Positions 12,119 to 20,238 of a stretch of 64,000 nucleotides of DNA are shown here, piece by piece; position 1 is the stretch's first letter, and each line of letters starts with the position of its first letter. Below the pieces are notes generated by a model. The model was not told where the DNA came from, made no database searches, and was given only the letters and a program-made list of their open reading frames with translations. The stretch comes from Burkholderiales bacterium (lineage in GTDB: Bacteria; Pseudomonadota; Gammaproteobacteria; Burkholderiales; Burkholderiaceae_C): assembly GCA_016185015.1 (NCBI GenBank), contig JACPOI010000051.1, forward strand, positions 31,902 through 95,901, written 5' to 3'. A program made the translations under genes and the position numbers.

Positions 12119-13231
12119 ATGACCACCGAACGTCGAACCTTCCTGAAGAACGCGGCAGCCCTGTCGGCCGCCTACACGCTGCCGGCCCTGGGCCTGGCGC
12201 AGACCGCGCCGGCGCAGCGCCAGTTCAACCCCCAGCCCGGCGCCTGGCGCACTTTTGAGGTGACGACCCGCGTCGACATCCAGCAGGCCGAAGGCGCCAC
12301 CCGCGTCTGGCTGCCGGTGCCCTCGGTCGATGCCGACTGGCAGCGTTCGCTGGGCAACAGCTATGCCAGCAATGGCCAGGCCCGCATGGGCAGCGACGCG
12401 GTCTATGGTGCCCGGCTGCTGCAGGTGGACTTCACGCCCGGCGAGAAAAAGCCCTGGGTCGAACTGACCAGCCGCATCCAGACCAACAACCGCGCCGTCA
12501 ACTGGGCGGCCAAAAAGCCGGCCCCCGAGGCCGCTGCCAATCTCCAGTTCTGGACCCGGCCCACGGCCCTGCTGCCCACCGACGGCATCGTGCGCAAGAC
12601 CGCGCTGGAAGCCACGCGCGGCGCCCGGACCGACGCCGAGAAGGCGAAGAAGATCTACGACTGGGTGGTGGCCAACACCTGGCGCGAACCCAAGGTGCGC
12701 GGCTGCGGCGAGGGCGACATCAAGACCATGCTGGAGACCGGCAACCTGGGCGGCAAGTGCGCCGACCTGAACGCGGTTTTCGTCGGCCTGTGCCGTGCCG
12801 TGGGCCTGCCCGCGCGTGACGTCTACGGCCTGCGCCTGGTGCCTTCGGCCTTCGGCTACAAGGAACTCAGCGGCAACCCGGCCAGCCTCAAGGGCGCGCA
12901 GCACTGCCGCGCCGAGGTCTATCTCAAGGACCATGGCTGGGTGGCCATGGACCCGGCCGACGTGGCCAAGGTCATGCGGCTGGAGACGCCGCAGTGGATC
13001 AAGAACACCACCGACCCGGTGGTGGCGCCCGTCAACCAGGCCCTGTTCGGCGGCTGGGAAGGCAACTGGCTGGCCTGGAACATGGCGCATGACGTGGCGC
13101 TGCCCGGCGCCAAGGGCCCCAAGCTGGGCTTCCTGATGTACCCGGTGGCCGAGACCGCCGAAGAGCGCCTGGATTCCTATTCGCCCGACGCCTTCAAGTA
13201 CCATATCACGGCGCGCGAACTCACGGTCTGA
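12119..13231 (+). CDS. Exported transglutaminase-like (papain-fold) protein
   Basis: A 370-residue protein with a Tat-type signal peptide (ERRTFLKNAAALSAAYTLPALGLA, with cleavage expected near residue 28). The transglutaminase-core domain has a plausible triad: Cys214 in GGKCADLNAVFVGLCRAVGLPAR, His262 in QHCRAEVYL and Asp278 in WVAMDPAD. Family members act as peptidases or cross-linkers, and some precede pathway-specific hydrolases. The ATG at 12119 has GGAG at 12107-12110; an upstream TTG at 12116 is less likely. It is divergent from the Tgl-like gene, 172 bases apart. Substrate is unknown. Confidence 0.85.
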   Translation: MTTERRTFLKNAAALSAAYTLPALGLAQTAPAQRQFNPQPGAWRTFEVTTRVDIQQAEGATRVWLPVPSVDADWQRSLGNSYASNGQARMGSDAVYGARLLQVDFTPGEKKPWVELTSRIQTNNRAVNWAAKKPAPEAAANLQFWTRPTALLPTDGIVRKTALEATRGARTDAEKAKKIYDWVVANTWREPKVRGCGEGDIKTMLETGNLGGKCADLNAVFVGLCRAVGLPARDVYGLRLVPSAFGYKELSGNPASLKGAQHCRAEVYLKDHGWVAMDPADVAKVMRLETPQWIKNTTDPVVAPVNQALFGGWEGNWLAWNMAHDVALPGAKGPKLGFLMYPVAETAEERLDSYSPDAFKYHITARELTV

Positions 13232-13252
13232 GTCCGCTGCGACGGGATAAAA

Positions 13253-13275
13253 AAAGGGCGCCATCGGCGCCCTTT
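13253..13275. terminator. Bidirectional terminator between convergent genes
   Basis: A perfect 10-bp stem (13253-13262 with 13266-13275, loop ATC) sits between the stop codons of the transglutaminase-like gene and the convergent binding-protein gene. The A run at 13249-13255 gives a strong T tract for the minus strand; only TTT follows on the plus strand. Confidence 0.85.
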
Positions 13276-13313
13276 GCAATTCCCTCCGGAGAACTCCCTC
13301 CCAACCTCACCCA

Positions 13314-14444
13314 TCAGTTACGCAGCCGCCCGTTGCGCGTGACCATGGCCAGTTCCACGTACTTGCTGCCGTGGTTCTGCTCGGGCCCGTAATGCACGGT
13401 GTAGCCGCCGACGTCATAGCTGCCCAGGGTGCGCAGCGCGGCCAGCGTGGCCTTGGCGTCGCCGACGCGCTTGCTGCGGCGCATGGCCTCGGCCAGCACC
13501 TTGGCGCCGATGCAGGCCTCCAGATGCGTGCTGTTCATGGGTTTGCTGATGCCGGCGTCCAGCAGGGCCTTGCCGCACTCGCGGATGATGGGCAGCGAGG
13601 CCGAGGCGTTGGGCACCACCTGCGAAATGGAGGCGCCGGCGCCGGCCGCACCGGCGGCGTCGATGTACTGCTGCGCCCCGACGAAGGACAGGCTGGACAT
13701 GGGCACGTAGAGGCCGCGTGCGGTCAGCTGCTTGCTGATGTCGGCCGCGGGACCGGAGAGCACGGTGTTGATGATGACCTCGGGCTGCAGGGCGACCAGC
13801 GCATCCATCTTGGCGGCGTCGATCCTGGCATTGCGCTGCAGCGCGAAGGCCTTGGGCGTCTTGCCCTGGCGCACCAGGTAGTCGGTGACCACCGCCAGGT
13901 TCTGCACGCCGACCTCGTCGTCGTAGTGCACCACCACTACCTGTTTCATGCCCAGGCTCATCCAGAAAGTCAGCATCTTCTCCAGCTCGTCGCCATAGGA
14001 GGCGCGCAGCGTGTAGACCACCGGGCTGGGCTTGCGCACCGGGTTGGCGCCGGAGAAGGGCGCATAAAAGAGCACACCGGCCTTCTCGGCCTGGGGCATG
14101 GCGTCCAGGCTCAGCGTCGCCGAGCCGTAGCCGAACAGGGCCACCAGGCCCTTGGTCTGCAGCAGTTTGCTGGTGTTCTCGCCGGCGATCTTGCGCTGGT
14201 TCTGGTCGTCCAGGGTGAGCAGCTCGACCGGGGCCCCGGCCACGCCGCCCTGGGCGTTGAGCATCTTGAAATAGGCCAGCGCACCGTCGCGGATGTCCTG
14301 GCCGAAGACGGCGTTGCTGCCGGAGATCGGTGCCGACTGGCCGACGACCCAAGCGTTCTGGGCGTGGGCGCTGGTGTGCAGCAAGCCGCCCAGCGTCCAC
14401 AGCAGAGTGGCCAGGCCCAGGCGCTTGAAGTGTCGAGTGAACAT
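13314..14444 (-). CDS. ABC transporter substrate-binding protein (branched-chain amino acid type), copy 1
   Basis: A 376-residue periplasmic type I binding protein of the LivK/UrtA-like family. It has a signal peptide ending SAHAQ and begins its mature part with NAWVVGQSAPISGSNAVFG, the usual opening of this family. Ligand candidates include amino acids, urea-like or aromatic compounds. I preferred ATG 14444, with GGGA six bases upstream, to ATG 14456, which has none. It is a close paralogue of the next gene upstream (14564-15676). No permease or ATPase gene is in the window, so it must borrow a transporter or act as a sensor. Confidence 0.88.
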   Translation of the reverse strand: MFTRHFKRLGLATLLWTLGGLLHTSAHAQNAWVVGQSAPISGSNAVFGQDIRDGALAYFKMLNAQGGVAGAPVELLTLDDQNQRKIAGENTSKLLQTKGLVALFGYGSATLSLDAMPQAEKAGVLFYAPFSGANPVRKPSPVVYTLRASYGDELEKMLTFWMSLGMKQVVVVHYDDEVGVQNLAVVTDYLVRQGKTPKAFALQRNARIDAAKMDALVALQPEVIINTVLSGPAADISKQLTARGLYVPMSSLSFVGAQQYIDAAGAAGAGASISQVVPNASASLPIIRECGKALLDAGISKPMNSTHLEACIGAKVLAEAMRRSKRVGDAKATLAALRTLGSYDVGGYTVHYGPEQNHGSKYVELAMVTRNGRLRN

Positions 14445-14482
14445 GTGCGGTCCCATGGAAAACTTGATGCTTCCATGGTGAG

Positions 14483-14537
14483 CCTGAACTTGTTTCAGGA
14501 CTAGGGCCGAAACGGAAACACCTGTGTGCAGGTGTTT
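14483..14537. repeat. Two hairpins between the duplicated binding-protein genes
   Basis: CCTGAA (14483-14488) pairs with TTCAGG (14494-14499). AAACACCTG (14516-14524) pairs perfectly with CAGGTGTTT (14529-14537), loop of 4. Neither has a T tract. They could end or attenuate transcription from the upstream copy. Confidence 0.55.
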
Positions 14538-14563
14538 AGCCGCGTAAGCAATTGTTTCTTGCT

Positions 14564-15676
14564 TCAGTTGCGCAGCTTGCCGCCGCGCGTGACCATGCCC
14601 AGTTCCACGTACCTGCTGCCGTGGTTCTGCTCCGGTCCGTAGGTCACCGTGAAGCCGCCGGTATCAAAACTGCCCAGATTCCTCAGGGCAGCCAGCAGGG
14701 CCTTGTGGTCGCCGGGTTTCTTGCTGCGGCGCATGGCCTCGGTCAGCACCTTGGCGCCGATGCAGGCTTCCAGGTGCGTGCTGTTCATGGCCTTGGTGAC
14801 GCCGGACTCCTGCAGGGCCTTGCTGCATTCGCGCACGACGGGCAGCGACGCACCGGTGCTGGGCACCACCTGGGAGATGGACACACCGGCGCCGGCATCG
14901 CCGGCGGCGTCGATGTACTGCTGCGCGCCGACGAAGGACAGGCTGGACATGGGGATGTACATGCCGCGCGCCACCAGCTGCTTGCTGATCTCGGCGGCCG
15001 GGCCGGAGAGCACGGTGTTGATGATGACCTCGGGCTTGAGCGCGGCCAGCTGTGTGAAGCGGGCGTCGTCCAGCTTGGCATTGCGCTCCAGGGCGAAGGC
15101 CTGCGGCTGCTTGCCCTGGCGCGCCAGGTAGTCCTTGACGACGCCCAGGTTCTGGATGCCGACCTCGTCGTCGTAGTGCACCACCACCACCTCTTTCATG
15201 CCCAGCCCGGTCCAGAAGGCCAGCATCTTCTCCAGCTCGTCGCCGTAGGAGGCGCGCAGCGTGTGCACCACGGGGCTGGACTTGCGCACGGGGTTGGCAC
15301 CGGAGAAGGGGGCGAAGAAGAGCATGCCGGCCTTCTCGGCCTGGGGCATGGCGTCCAGGCTCAGCGTGGCCGAGGCGTAGCCGAACAGCGCCACCAGGTT
15401 GCGGTTCTGTAGCAGCTTGGTGGTGTTCTCGCCGGCGATCTTGCGCTGGTTCTGGTCATCCAGCGTGATCAGTTCGATGGGTGCGCCGCCCACGCCGCCC
15501 TGCGCATTGACCATCTTGAAATACGCCAGGGCGCCGTCGCGGATGTCCTTGCCGAAGACGGCATTGCTGCCGGAGAGCGGTGCCGATTGGCCGACGACCC
15601 AGGCGTTCTGGGCCGATGCTGTCGTGCCGATCAAGGTTCCCAACGCGCACAGCAGCGCGGATATGGTTGTACGCAT
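14564..15676 (-). CDS. ABC transporter substrate-binding protein (branched-chain amino acid type), copy 2
   Basis: A 370-residue periplasmic binding protein with signal peptide MRTTISALLCALGTLIGTTASA and mature start QNAWVVGQSAPLSGSNAVFG. By eye it shares roughly three quarters of its residues with copy 1, in register over the full mature length, so the pair is a tandem duplication. Differences cluster in the segment around KPGDHKALLAAL and in the second-lobe ligand region near VPSTGASLPVV. It follows the CoA-transferase gene by 60 bases on the same strand. Ligand unknown; no transporter membrane genes nearby. Confidence 0.88.
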   Translation of the reverse strand: MRTTISALLCALGTLIGTTASAQNAWVVGQSAPLSGSNAVFGKDIRDGALAYFKMVNAQGGVGGAPIELITLDDQNQRKIAGENTTKLLQNRNLVALFGYASATLSLDAMPQAEKAGMLFFAPFSGANPVRKSSPVVHTLRASYGDELEKMLAFWTGLGMKEVVVVHYDDEVGIQNLGVVKDYLARQGKQPQAFALERNAKLDDARFTQLAALKPEVIINTVLSGPAAEISKQLVARGMYIPMSSLSFVGAQQYIDAAGDAGAGVSISQVVPSTGASLPVVRECSKALQESGVTKAMNSTHLEACIGAKVLTEAMRRSKKPGDHKALLAALRNLGSFDTGGFTVTYGPEQNHGSRYVELGMVTRGGKLRN

Positions 15677-15736
15677 AAGCCATCACTCATAAAAGTGCCG
15701 CTAGAGCTTGCGACTGATTTCTATGATGACAGATTT

Positions 15737-16951
15737 TTACGCTTCGGCTATTGCGTTGCTGCTTATGAACGTATCTACCTGTGTGTCGGTGTAACCAAAT
15801 TCCTTGAGCAGCTCGCGTGTGTGCTGGCCCAGCAGGGGGGCTGGACGCGTGACCTGCGCCGGGGTGGCGGAGAAATGGATGGGGCAGCCCAGGGCGCGTG
15901 TCAGCCCGGCCTGCGGGTGGTCCAGCTCCACCACCATGCCGCGTGCCAGGGTCTGCGGGTGGCTCAAGGCTTCGCCCACGGTGTGCACCGGCCCGGCCGG
16001 CACGCCCGCGTTGTCGAACGCAGACTGCCACTCGGCGCGCGTGCGTGTGCGCAGCACGGCGTTCATCAGCGCCACCAGTTCCTCGCGGTGCGCCATGCGG
16101 TCGCTGTTGGTGGCAAAGCGTGCATCGGTGCGCCACTCGGGGTGGCCCAGCACCTCGGCGATGCGCTCCCAGTTGGCCTGGTTGGCGCCGCCGATATTGA
16201 TCCAGCCGTCGCTGGCCTCGAAGGCCTGGTAGGGCGCTGTCAGGATGTGGGCCGAGCCCGTGGGCTCGCTCGATTTGCCATTGGCGAAGAAGATGGCGGC
16301 GTGCCAGTAGAGCTGCTGCAGCGCGGCGTCACTGAGCGAGGTGTCGACGATCTGGCCCTCACCCGTCTTGAGCTTGTGCACATAGGCCGCGACGATGCCC
16401 AAAGCGCCCAGGATGCCGGCGTTCATGTCCGACACCGCATTGCCGTTCTTGGCCGGTGCGCCGCCGGGCTCGCCGGTGATGGACATCAGGCCGGCGAAAC
16501 CCTGGGCGATCAGATCGAAGCCGCCTTTGTTGGCGTAGGGTCCGTTGCGGCCGTAACCCGTGATGGCGCAGTAGATCAGGCCCGGGTTGACCTTCGCGAG
16601 TTCCTCGTAGCCCAGGCCCAGCTTGTCCATGGTGCCGCCGCGGAAGTTTTCCACCAGCACGTCGGACTTCTCGACCATGCGCAGCAGCACGGCCTTGCCG
16701 TCGGCATGCTTGAGGTCGATAGCGATGCCGCGCTTGTTGCGGTTCATCATCATGAAGGGAGCCGAGACGCCGTTGACGAGCGGGTCGCGGTAGGCGCGTG
16801 CATCGTCGCCACCGGGCAGCTTCTCGACCTTGATCACATCGGCGCCCATATCGGCCAGCAGTTGGCCGCAGGTCGGGCCCGACATGATCTGCGTGAGTTC
16901 GAGCACGCGCAGGCCGTGCAGCGGGCCGGGACGTGTGGTCTTGTTGGTCAT
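15737..16951 (-). CDS. CaiB/BaiF family (class III) CoA-transferase
   Basis: A 404-residue class III CoA-transferase, the usual length, which exchanges CoA between an acyl-CoA and a free acid. The N terminus LHGLRVLELTQIMSGPTCGQLLADMGADVIKVE is the family hallmark, and the catalytic Asp is D175 in GNAVSDMNAGI (equivalent to Asp169 of formyl-CoA transferase). The ATG at 16951 shares one base with the stop of the crotonase gene (TGATG), so translation is coupled. Together with the crotonase it suggests breakdown of an organic acid as its CoA ester. The substrate is not evident. Confidence 0.9.
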   Translation of the reverse strand: MTNKTTRPGPLHGLRVLELTQIMSGPTCGQLLADMGADVIKVEKLPGGDDARAYRDPLVNGVSAPFMMMNRNKRGIAIDLKHADGKAVLLRMVEKSDVLVENFRGGTMDKLGLGYEELAKVNPGLIYCAITGYGRNGPYANKGGFDLIAQGFAGLMSITGEPGGAPAKNGNAVSDMNAGILGALGIVAAYVHKLKTGEGQIVDTSLSDAALQQLYWHAAIFFANGKSSEPTGSAHILTAPYQAFEASDGWINIGGANQANWERIAEVLGHPEWRTDARFATNSDRMAHREELVALMNAVLRTRTRAEWQSAFDNAGVPAGPVHTVGEALSHPQTLARGMVVELDHPQAGLTRALGCPIHFSATPAQVTRPAPLLGQHTRELLKEFGYTDTQVDTFISSNAIAEA

Positions 16952-17742
16952 CACTTTCCTTTCCAGGCCGGGGGGCGCTTCTCGACGAAGGCGCTCACGC
17001 CTTCGCGGAAGTCGGCGCTGCCATAGGCGGCGCGCACCAGGTCTTCGCCCTCGGGCAGGCTGTGCACGGTCAGGCGGCGCAGGCCTTCCTTGCTGACGCG
17101 CTGCGTCACCGGGGCCAGGGCTGCAAGCTTGCCCGTGAGGCGTGACACGGCCGCATCCAGTTCGGCCGGCGCGCTCATTTCCTGCAGGTAACCGCAGGCC
17201 AGGGCCTCGTCGGCGTTGATCATCTCGGCCAGCAGCAGCATGCGCTTGACACGCTGCATGCCGAAGGCCGCACTCAGGCGCGCCAGGTTGCTCACCGACA
17301 GGCAGTTACCCAGGGTCTTGGCAATCGGCACGCCGAACTTGGCCGTGGGCGTGGCGATGCGGAAATCGCAACCCGTCGCGATGGCCACGCCGCCGCCTAC
17401 GCACCAGCCCTCGACCACGGCCAGCGTGGGCATGGGCAGACTGCCCAGCAGCTCCATGCAGGCATCGATCTGGCGCTCGTAGGCGACACCGTCCTCGCCG
17501 CCTTTCGCGCCGTTGCCAAAGTTCTGGAACTGCGCGATGTCGGTGCCGGCCACAAAGGCCTCGCCGCCGGCGCCGCGGAACGTGACAACACGCACGTCGG
17601 GCGCGTCACGCAGCTGGCGGCAGATTGCCATCAACTGCTCGTACATGGCCCAGGTCATCGCATTGCGCGCCTGGGGGCGGTCAAACAGCACCGAGGCCAC
17701 GCCGGCCTCAATGTTCAGGTGGACTTGGCCGGTGTCACTCAT
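16951..17742 (-). CDS. Crotonase-family protein lacking both hydratase glutamates
   Basis: A 263-residue enoyl-CoA hydratase/isomerase-fold protein. The CoA-site pattern RPQARNAMTWAMYEQL and the oxyanion-hole segments AFVAGTDIAQF and WCVGGGVAIATGCDFRIA are clear. The two catalytic Glu of true hydratases are absent: the GGGxE position is Ala (GGGVAIA, residue 120), and the FGxPE position is Ile (FGVPIAK, residue 140). So hydration is unlikely; isomerase, hydrolase, decarboxylase or lyase chemistry should be considered. It is coupled to the CaiB-type transferase downstream and follows a TctC gene by 128 bases. Confidence 0.88.
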   Translation of the reverse strand: MSDTGQVHLNIEAGVASVLFDRPQARNAMTWAMYEQLMAICRQLRDAPDVRVVTFRGAGGEAFVAGTDIAQFQNFGNGAKGGEDGVAYERQIDACMELLGSLPMPTLAVVEGWCVGGGVAIATGCDFRIATPTAKFGVPIAKTLGNCLSVSNLARLSAAFGMQRVKRMLLLAEMINADEALACGYLQEMSAPAELDAAVSRLTGKLAALAPVTQRVSKEGLRRLTVHSLPEGEDLVRAAYGSADFREGVSAFVEKRPPAWKGK

Positions 17743-17828
17743 GGGGAAGGGAGGAGGAAGAGAAGTGGGCGTGAGGGGACGTCAATCGCGGGACGCCGTG
17801 GAACCGGCTTCGCCGGGCCACTGGCGTC

Positions 17829-17870
17829 GCCCCCTTGAGGGGGAGGCGGCACCAGCCGCCTCGGGGGTGT
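17829..17870. repeat. Palindromic repeat between TctC and crotonase genes
   Basis: Two adjacent hairpins: CCCCC-TTGA-GGGGG-like arms around 17830-17843, then GAGGCGGC (17843-17850), ACCA, GCCGCCTC (17855-17862), which is perfect. The sequence is of a type I recall as dispersed in Comamonadaceae intergenic regions. It lies directly after the TctC stop codon and may terminate or stabilise the transcript. Confidence 0.6.
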
Positions 17871-18848
17871 TCAACTCTCTACCGTGACCTTGGCATCCTT
17901 GATGATCTTGCCCCACTTCAGCTGCTCGGCGCGGATGAACTCGGCAAACTGCTGAGCCGTGCCGCCGCCGTCTTCGGCGCCGTACAGGTCCAGCTTTTCC
18001 TTCACGTCGGGCATGGCCAGCACCTTGTTGATGTCTTCGTTCATGCGCTGGGCCATGGCGGCCGGCATCTTGCCCGGGCCCACCAGGCCATACCAGGTGG
18101 TGGCCTCGAAGCCGGGGAAGCCGGACTCGGACATGGTCGGCACCGTGGGGTGACCCGAGGCGCGCTTGGCCCGCGTCTGGGCGATGGCGCGCACCTTGCC
18201 GCTCTTCACGTGCGGGGTGGCGGCCGTCATGGTGTCGAAGGAGTAGTGGATCTGGCCGCCGATCAGGTCGACCAGCATGGGGCCGGAGCCCTTGTAGGGC
18301 ACGTGCAGCGCATCCACGCCGGCGGCGAGCTTGAAGGACTCCATGGCCAGGTGCTGGGCCGAACCCTGGCCGGCCGAGCCGAAGCTGACCTTGCCCGGGT
18401 TGGCCTTGCAGTGCGCCACCACGTCGGCCACGGTCTGGGCCGGCAGGCTGGTGTTGGCGATCAGCAGGTTGGGCGTGACGCCCACCAGCGTCAGCGGCGT
18501 GAAGTCGCGCTCCACCACATAACCCAGCTTGGGCATGAGGCCAGGCGCGAGGGCGTGGCTGTTGATGTGGGCCATCAGCAGGGTGTTGCCGTCGGCTGGG
18601 GCCTTGGCCACGAAGTCGGCCGCGATGACACCGGAGGCACCGGCCTTGTTCTCGATCACGACCGTGGTGTTCCACATGGCCTGCAGTTTCTGGCCGACGA
18701 TGCGGGCCAGCACGTCGGTGCCGCCGCCCGGTGCGAAGCCCACGATGATGCGCACCGGCCCGCCGGGCAGGGTCTGCGCCTGGAGCATGGGGGCAGCCAG
18801 GGTGGCTGCAGTGGCCGCCGTGGCCGTGACGAAGGTTCTGCGTTTCAT
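17871..18848 (-). CDS. Bug/TctC-family periplasmic binding protein
   Basis: A 325-residue solute-binding protein of the tripartite tricarboxylate transporter type. The signal peptide starts MKRRTFVTATAATAATLAAP (twin-arginine-like). The mature domain shows the family motifs PVRIIVGFAPGGGTDVLARI, VIENKAGASGVIAADFVA and LHVPYKGSGPMLVDLIGG. Ligands of such proteins are usually carboxylates; here the neighbours suggest a hydroxy- or oxo-acid. The ATG at 18848 has GAGGAG upstream. No TctA/TctB membrane genes are in the window. It lies 41 bases after sgaA and is probably co-transcribed with it. Confidence 0.92.
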   Translation of the reverse strand: MKRRTFVTATAATAATLAAPMLQAQTLPGGPVRIIVGFAPGGGTDVLARIVGQKLQAMWNTTVVIENKAGASGVIAADFVAKAPADGNTLLMAHINSHALAPGLMPKLGYVVERDFTPLTLVGVTPNLLIANTSLPAQTVADVVAHCKANPGKVSFGSAGQGSAQHLAMESFKLAAGVDALHVPYKGSGPMLVDLIGGQIHYSFDTMTAATPHVKSGKVRAIAQTRAKRASGHPTVPTMSESGFPGFEATTWYGLVGPGKMPAAMAQRMNEDINKVLAMPDVKEKLDLYGAEDGGGTAQQFAEFIRAEQLKWGKIIKDAKVTVES

Positions 18849-18889
18849 GGTGTGTCTCCTCGGGTCGTTGTAGAAATTCTGCTGGCCGG

Positions 18890-20125
18890 TCAGGCGGCCT
18901 TGCGCTGCGGCACGGCGGCCGGGTGGCCGGCGTAGTAGTCCATGATGGCCTGCACACCCGAGCCGGCCAGCTTCACGCCGCCGAGCTTCAGGCCCATTTC
19001 GCAGGCGGCAATGGTGCCGATCAGCGTGAGATCGTTGCTGTCGCCCAGGTGGCCGATGCGGAACATGCGGCCCTTGATCTTGCCCAGGCCCGTGCCCAGC
19101 GAGCAGTCGAAACGCTCGTAGACGATCTTGCGGATGGCGTCGGCGTCCACGCCCTCGGGTGTCATCACACCGGTCAGGATGGGCGAGTACACGCCCGCGT
19201 CGGCGCACTGGATGGGCAGGCCCCAGGCGTTCACCGCGGCGCGCACGCCGGCGGCCCAGCGCTGGTGGCGCGCCAGCACGGCCTCCAGGCCCTGGCCCAG
19301 GATCATGTCGGCCGCTTCGCTCAGGCCGTACATGAGGTTGGTGTTGGGCGTGTAGGGCCAGTAGCCCGTCTTGTTCATCTCGATGATTTCGTCCCAGGCC
19401 CAGAAGCTGCGCGGAAGCTTGGCGGTCTTGCTGGCCTCGATGGCCTTGGGCGAGAGCGCGTTGAAGCTCATGCCCGGCGGCAGCATCAGGCCCTTTTGCG
19501 AGCCGCTGATGGAGACGTCCACGCCCCATTCGTCGTGGCGGTAGTCGGCCGAGGCCAGGCCCGAGATGGTGTCCACCAGTAGCAGGGCCGGGTGCTTGGC
19601 GGCGTCGATCGCCTTGCGCACGGCAGCGATGTTGCTGGTCGCGCCGGTGGAGGTTTCGTTGTGCACCACGCACACGGCGCGGATAGCGTGGCCCGTGTCG
19701 GCCTTCAGGCGCTGCTCGATCAGCTCGGCCGACACGCCGCGGCGCCAGCTGGCGGGCACGCCGTTGTCGGTACCGGGCAGGGCGATGACTTCGGCCTTCA
19801 GGCCCAGGCGCGTGGCCAGGCGGTTCCAGAGGAAGGCGAAGTGGCCGGTCTCGTACATGAGCACGTGGTCGCCGGGCGAGAGGGTGTTGGTCAGCGCGGC
19901 TTCCCAGGCGCCGGTGCCCGAGGCCGGGTAGATGATGACCGGGTGTTTGGTCTGGAAGATCTTCTGGATGTCGGCCAGGATCTTCAGGCCCATGGCGCCG
20001 AATTCGGGGCCGCGGTGGTCGATGGTGGGCAGGCTCATGGCGCGCAACACGCGGTCGGGCACGGGGGAGGGGCCCGGAATCTGGAGGAAGTGGCGGCCGG
20101 TGGGGTGGAAATCGGTGGTCAGCAT
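18890..20125 (-). CDS. sgaA: Serine-glyoxylate / alanine-glyoxylate aminotransferase
   Basis: A 411-residue class V PLP aminotransferase. It opens with GRHFLQIPGPSPVPDRVLRAM, typical of serine-glyoxylate aminotransferase. The PLP lysine is K211 in SGSQKGLMLPPGMS, preceded by the pyridine-contacting Asp185 in LLVDTISGLAS. It transfers the amino group of Ser or Ala to glyoxylate, giving Gly plus hydroxypyruvate or pyruvate, in glyoxylate or serine-cycle metabolism. It is divergent from a GntR regulator with shared operator-like boxes. The symbol is by family resemblance; the exact amino donor is not certain. Confidence 0.88.
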   Translation of the reverse strand: MLTTDFHPTGRHFLQIPGPSPVPDRVLRAMSLPTIDHRGPEFGAMGLKILADIQKIFQTKHPVIIYPASGTGAWEAALTNTLSPGDHVLMYETGHFAFLWNRLATRLGLKAEVIALPGTDNGVPASWRRGVSAELIEQRLKADTGHAIRAVCVVHNETSTGATSNIAAVRKAIDAAKHPALLLVDTISGLASADYRHDEWGVDVSISGSQKGLMLPPGMSFNALSPKAIEASKTAKLPRSFWAWDEIIEMNKTGYWPYTPNTNLMYGLSEAADMILGQGLEAVLARHQRWAAGVRAAVNAWGLPIQCADAGVYSPILTGVMTPEGVDADAIRKIVYERFDCSLGTGLGKIKGRMFRIGHLGDSNDLTLIGTIAACEMGLKLGGVKLAGSGVQAIMDYYAGHPAAVPQRKAA

Positions 20126-20154
20126 GGCAAATCAGAGGTAAAGGACAGACGCAT

Positions 20155-20230
20155 TTTTTGCATACAAAATTTGTTTGTCAACCAGAAAGACCCTAAAATC
20201 GCTTGAAATCACGATCTTTTTGAATACAAA
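20155..20230. promoter_or_regulatory. Two 14-bp direct repeats in the sgaA/gntR divergent promoter
   Basis: TTTTTGCATACAAA (20155-20168) and TTTTTGAATACAAA (20217-20230) differ at one base. They lie 62 bases apart; the second ends 8 bases before the regulator ATG and the first about 30 bases before sgaA. The ATACAAA core resembles FadR/FCD-family operators. Probable binding sites for the adjacent GntR protein. Confidence 0.6.
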
Positions 20231-20238
20231 GCATATCC

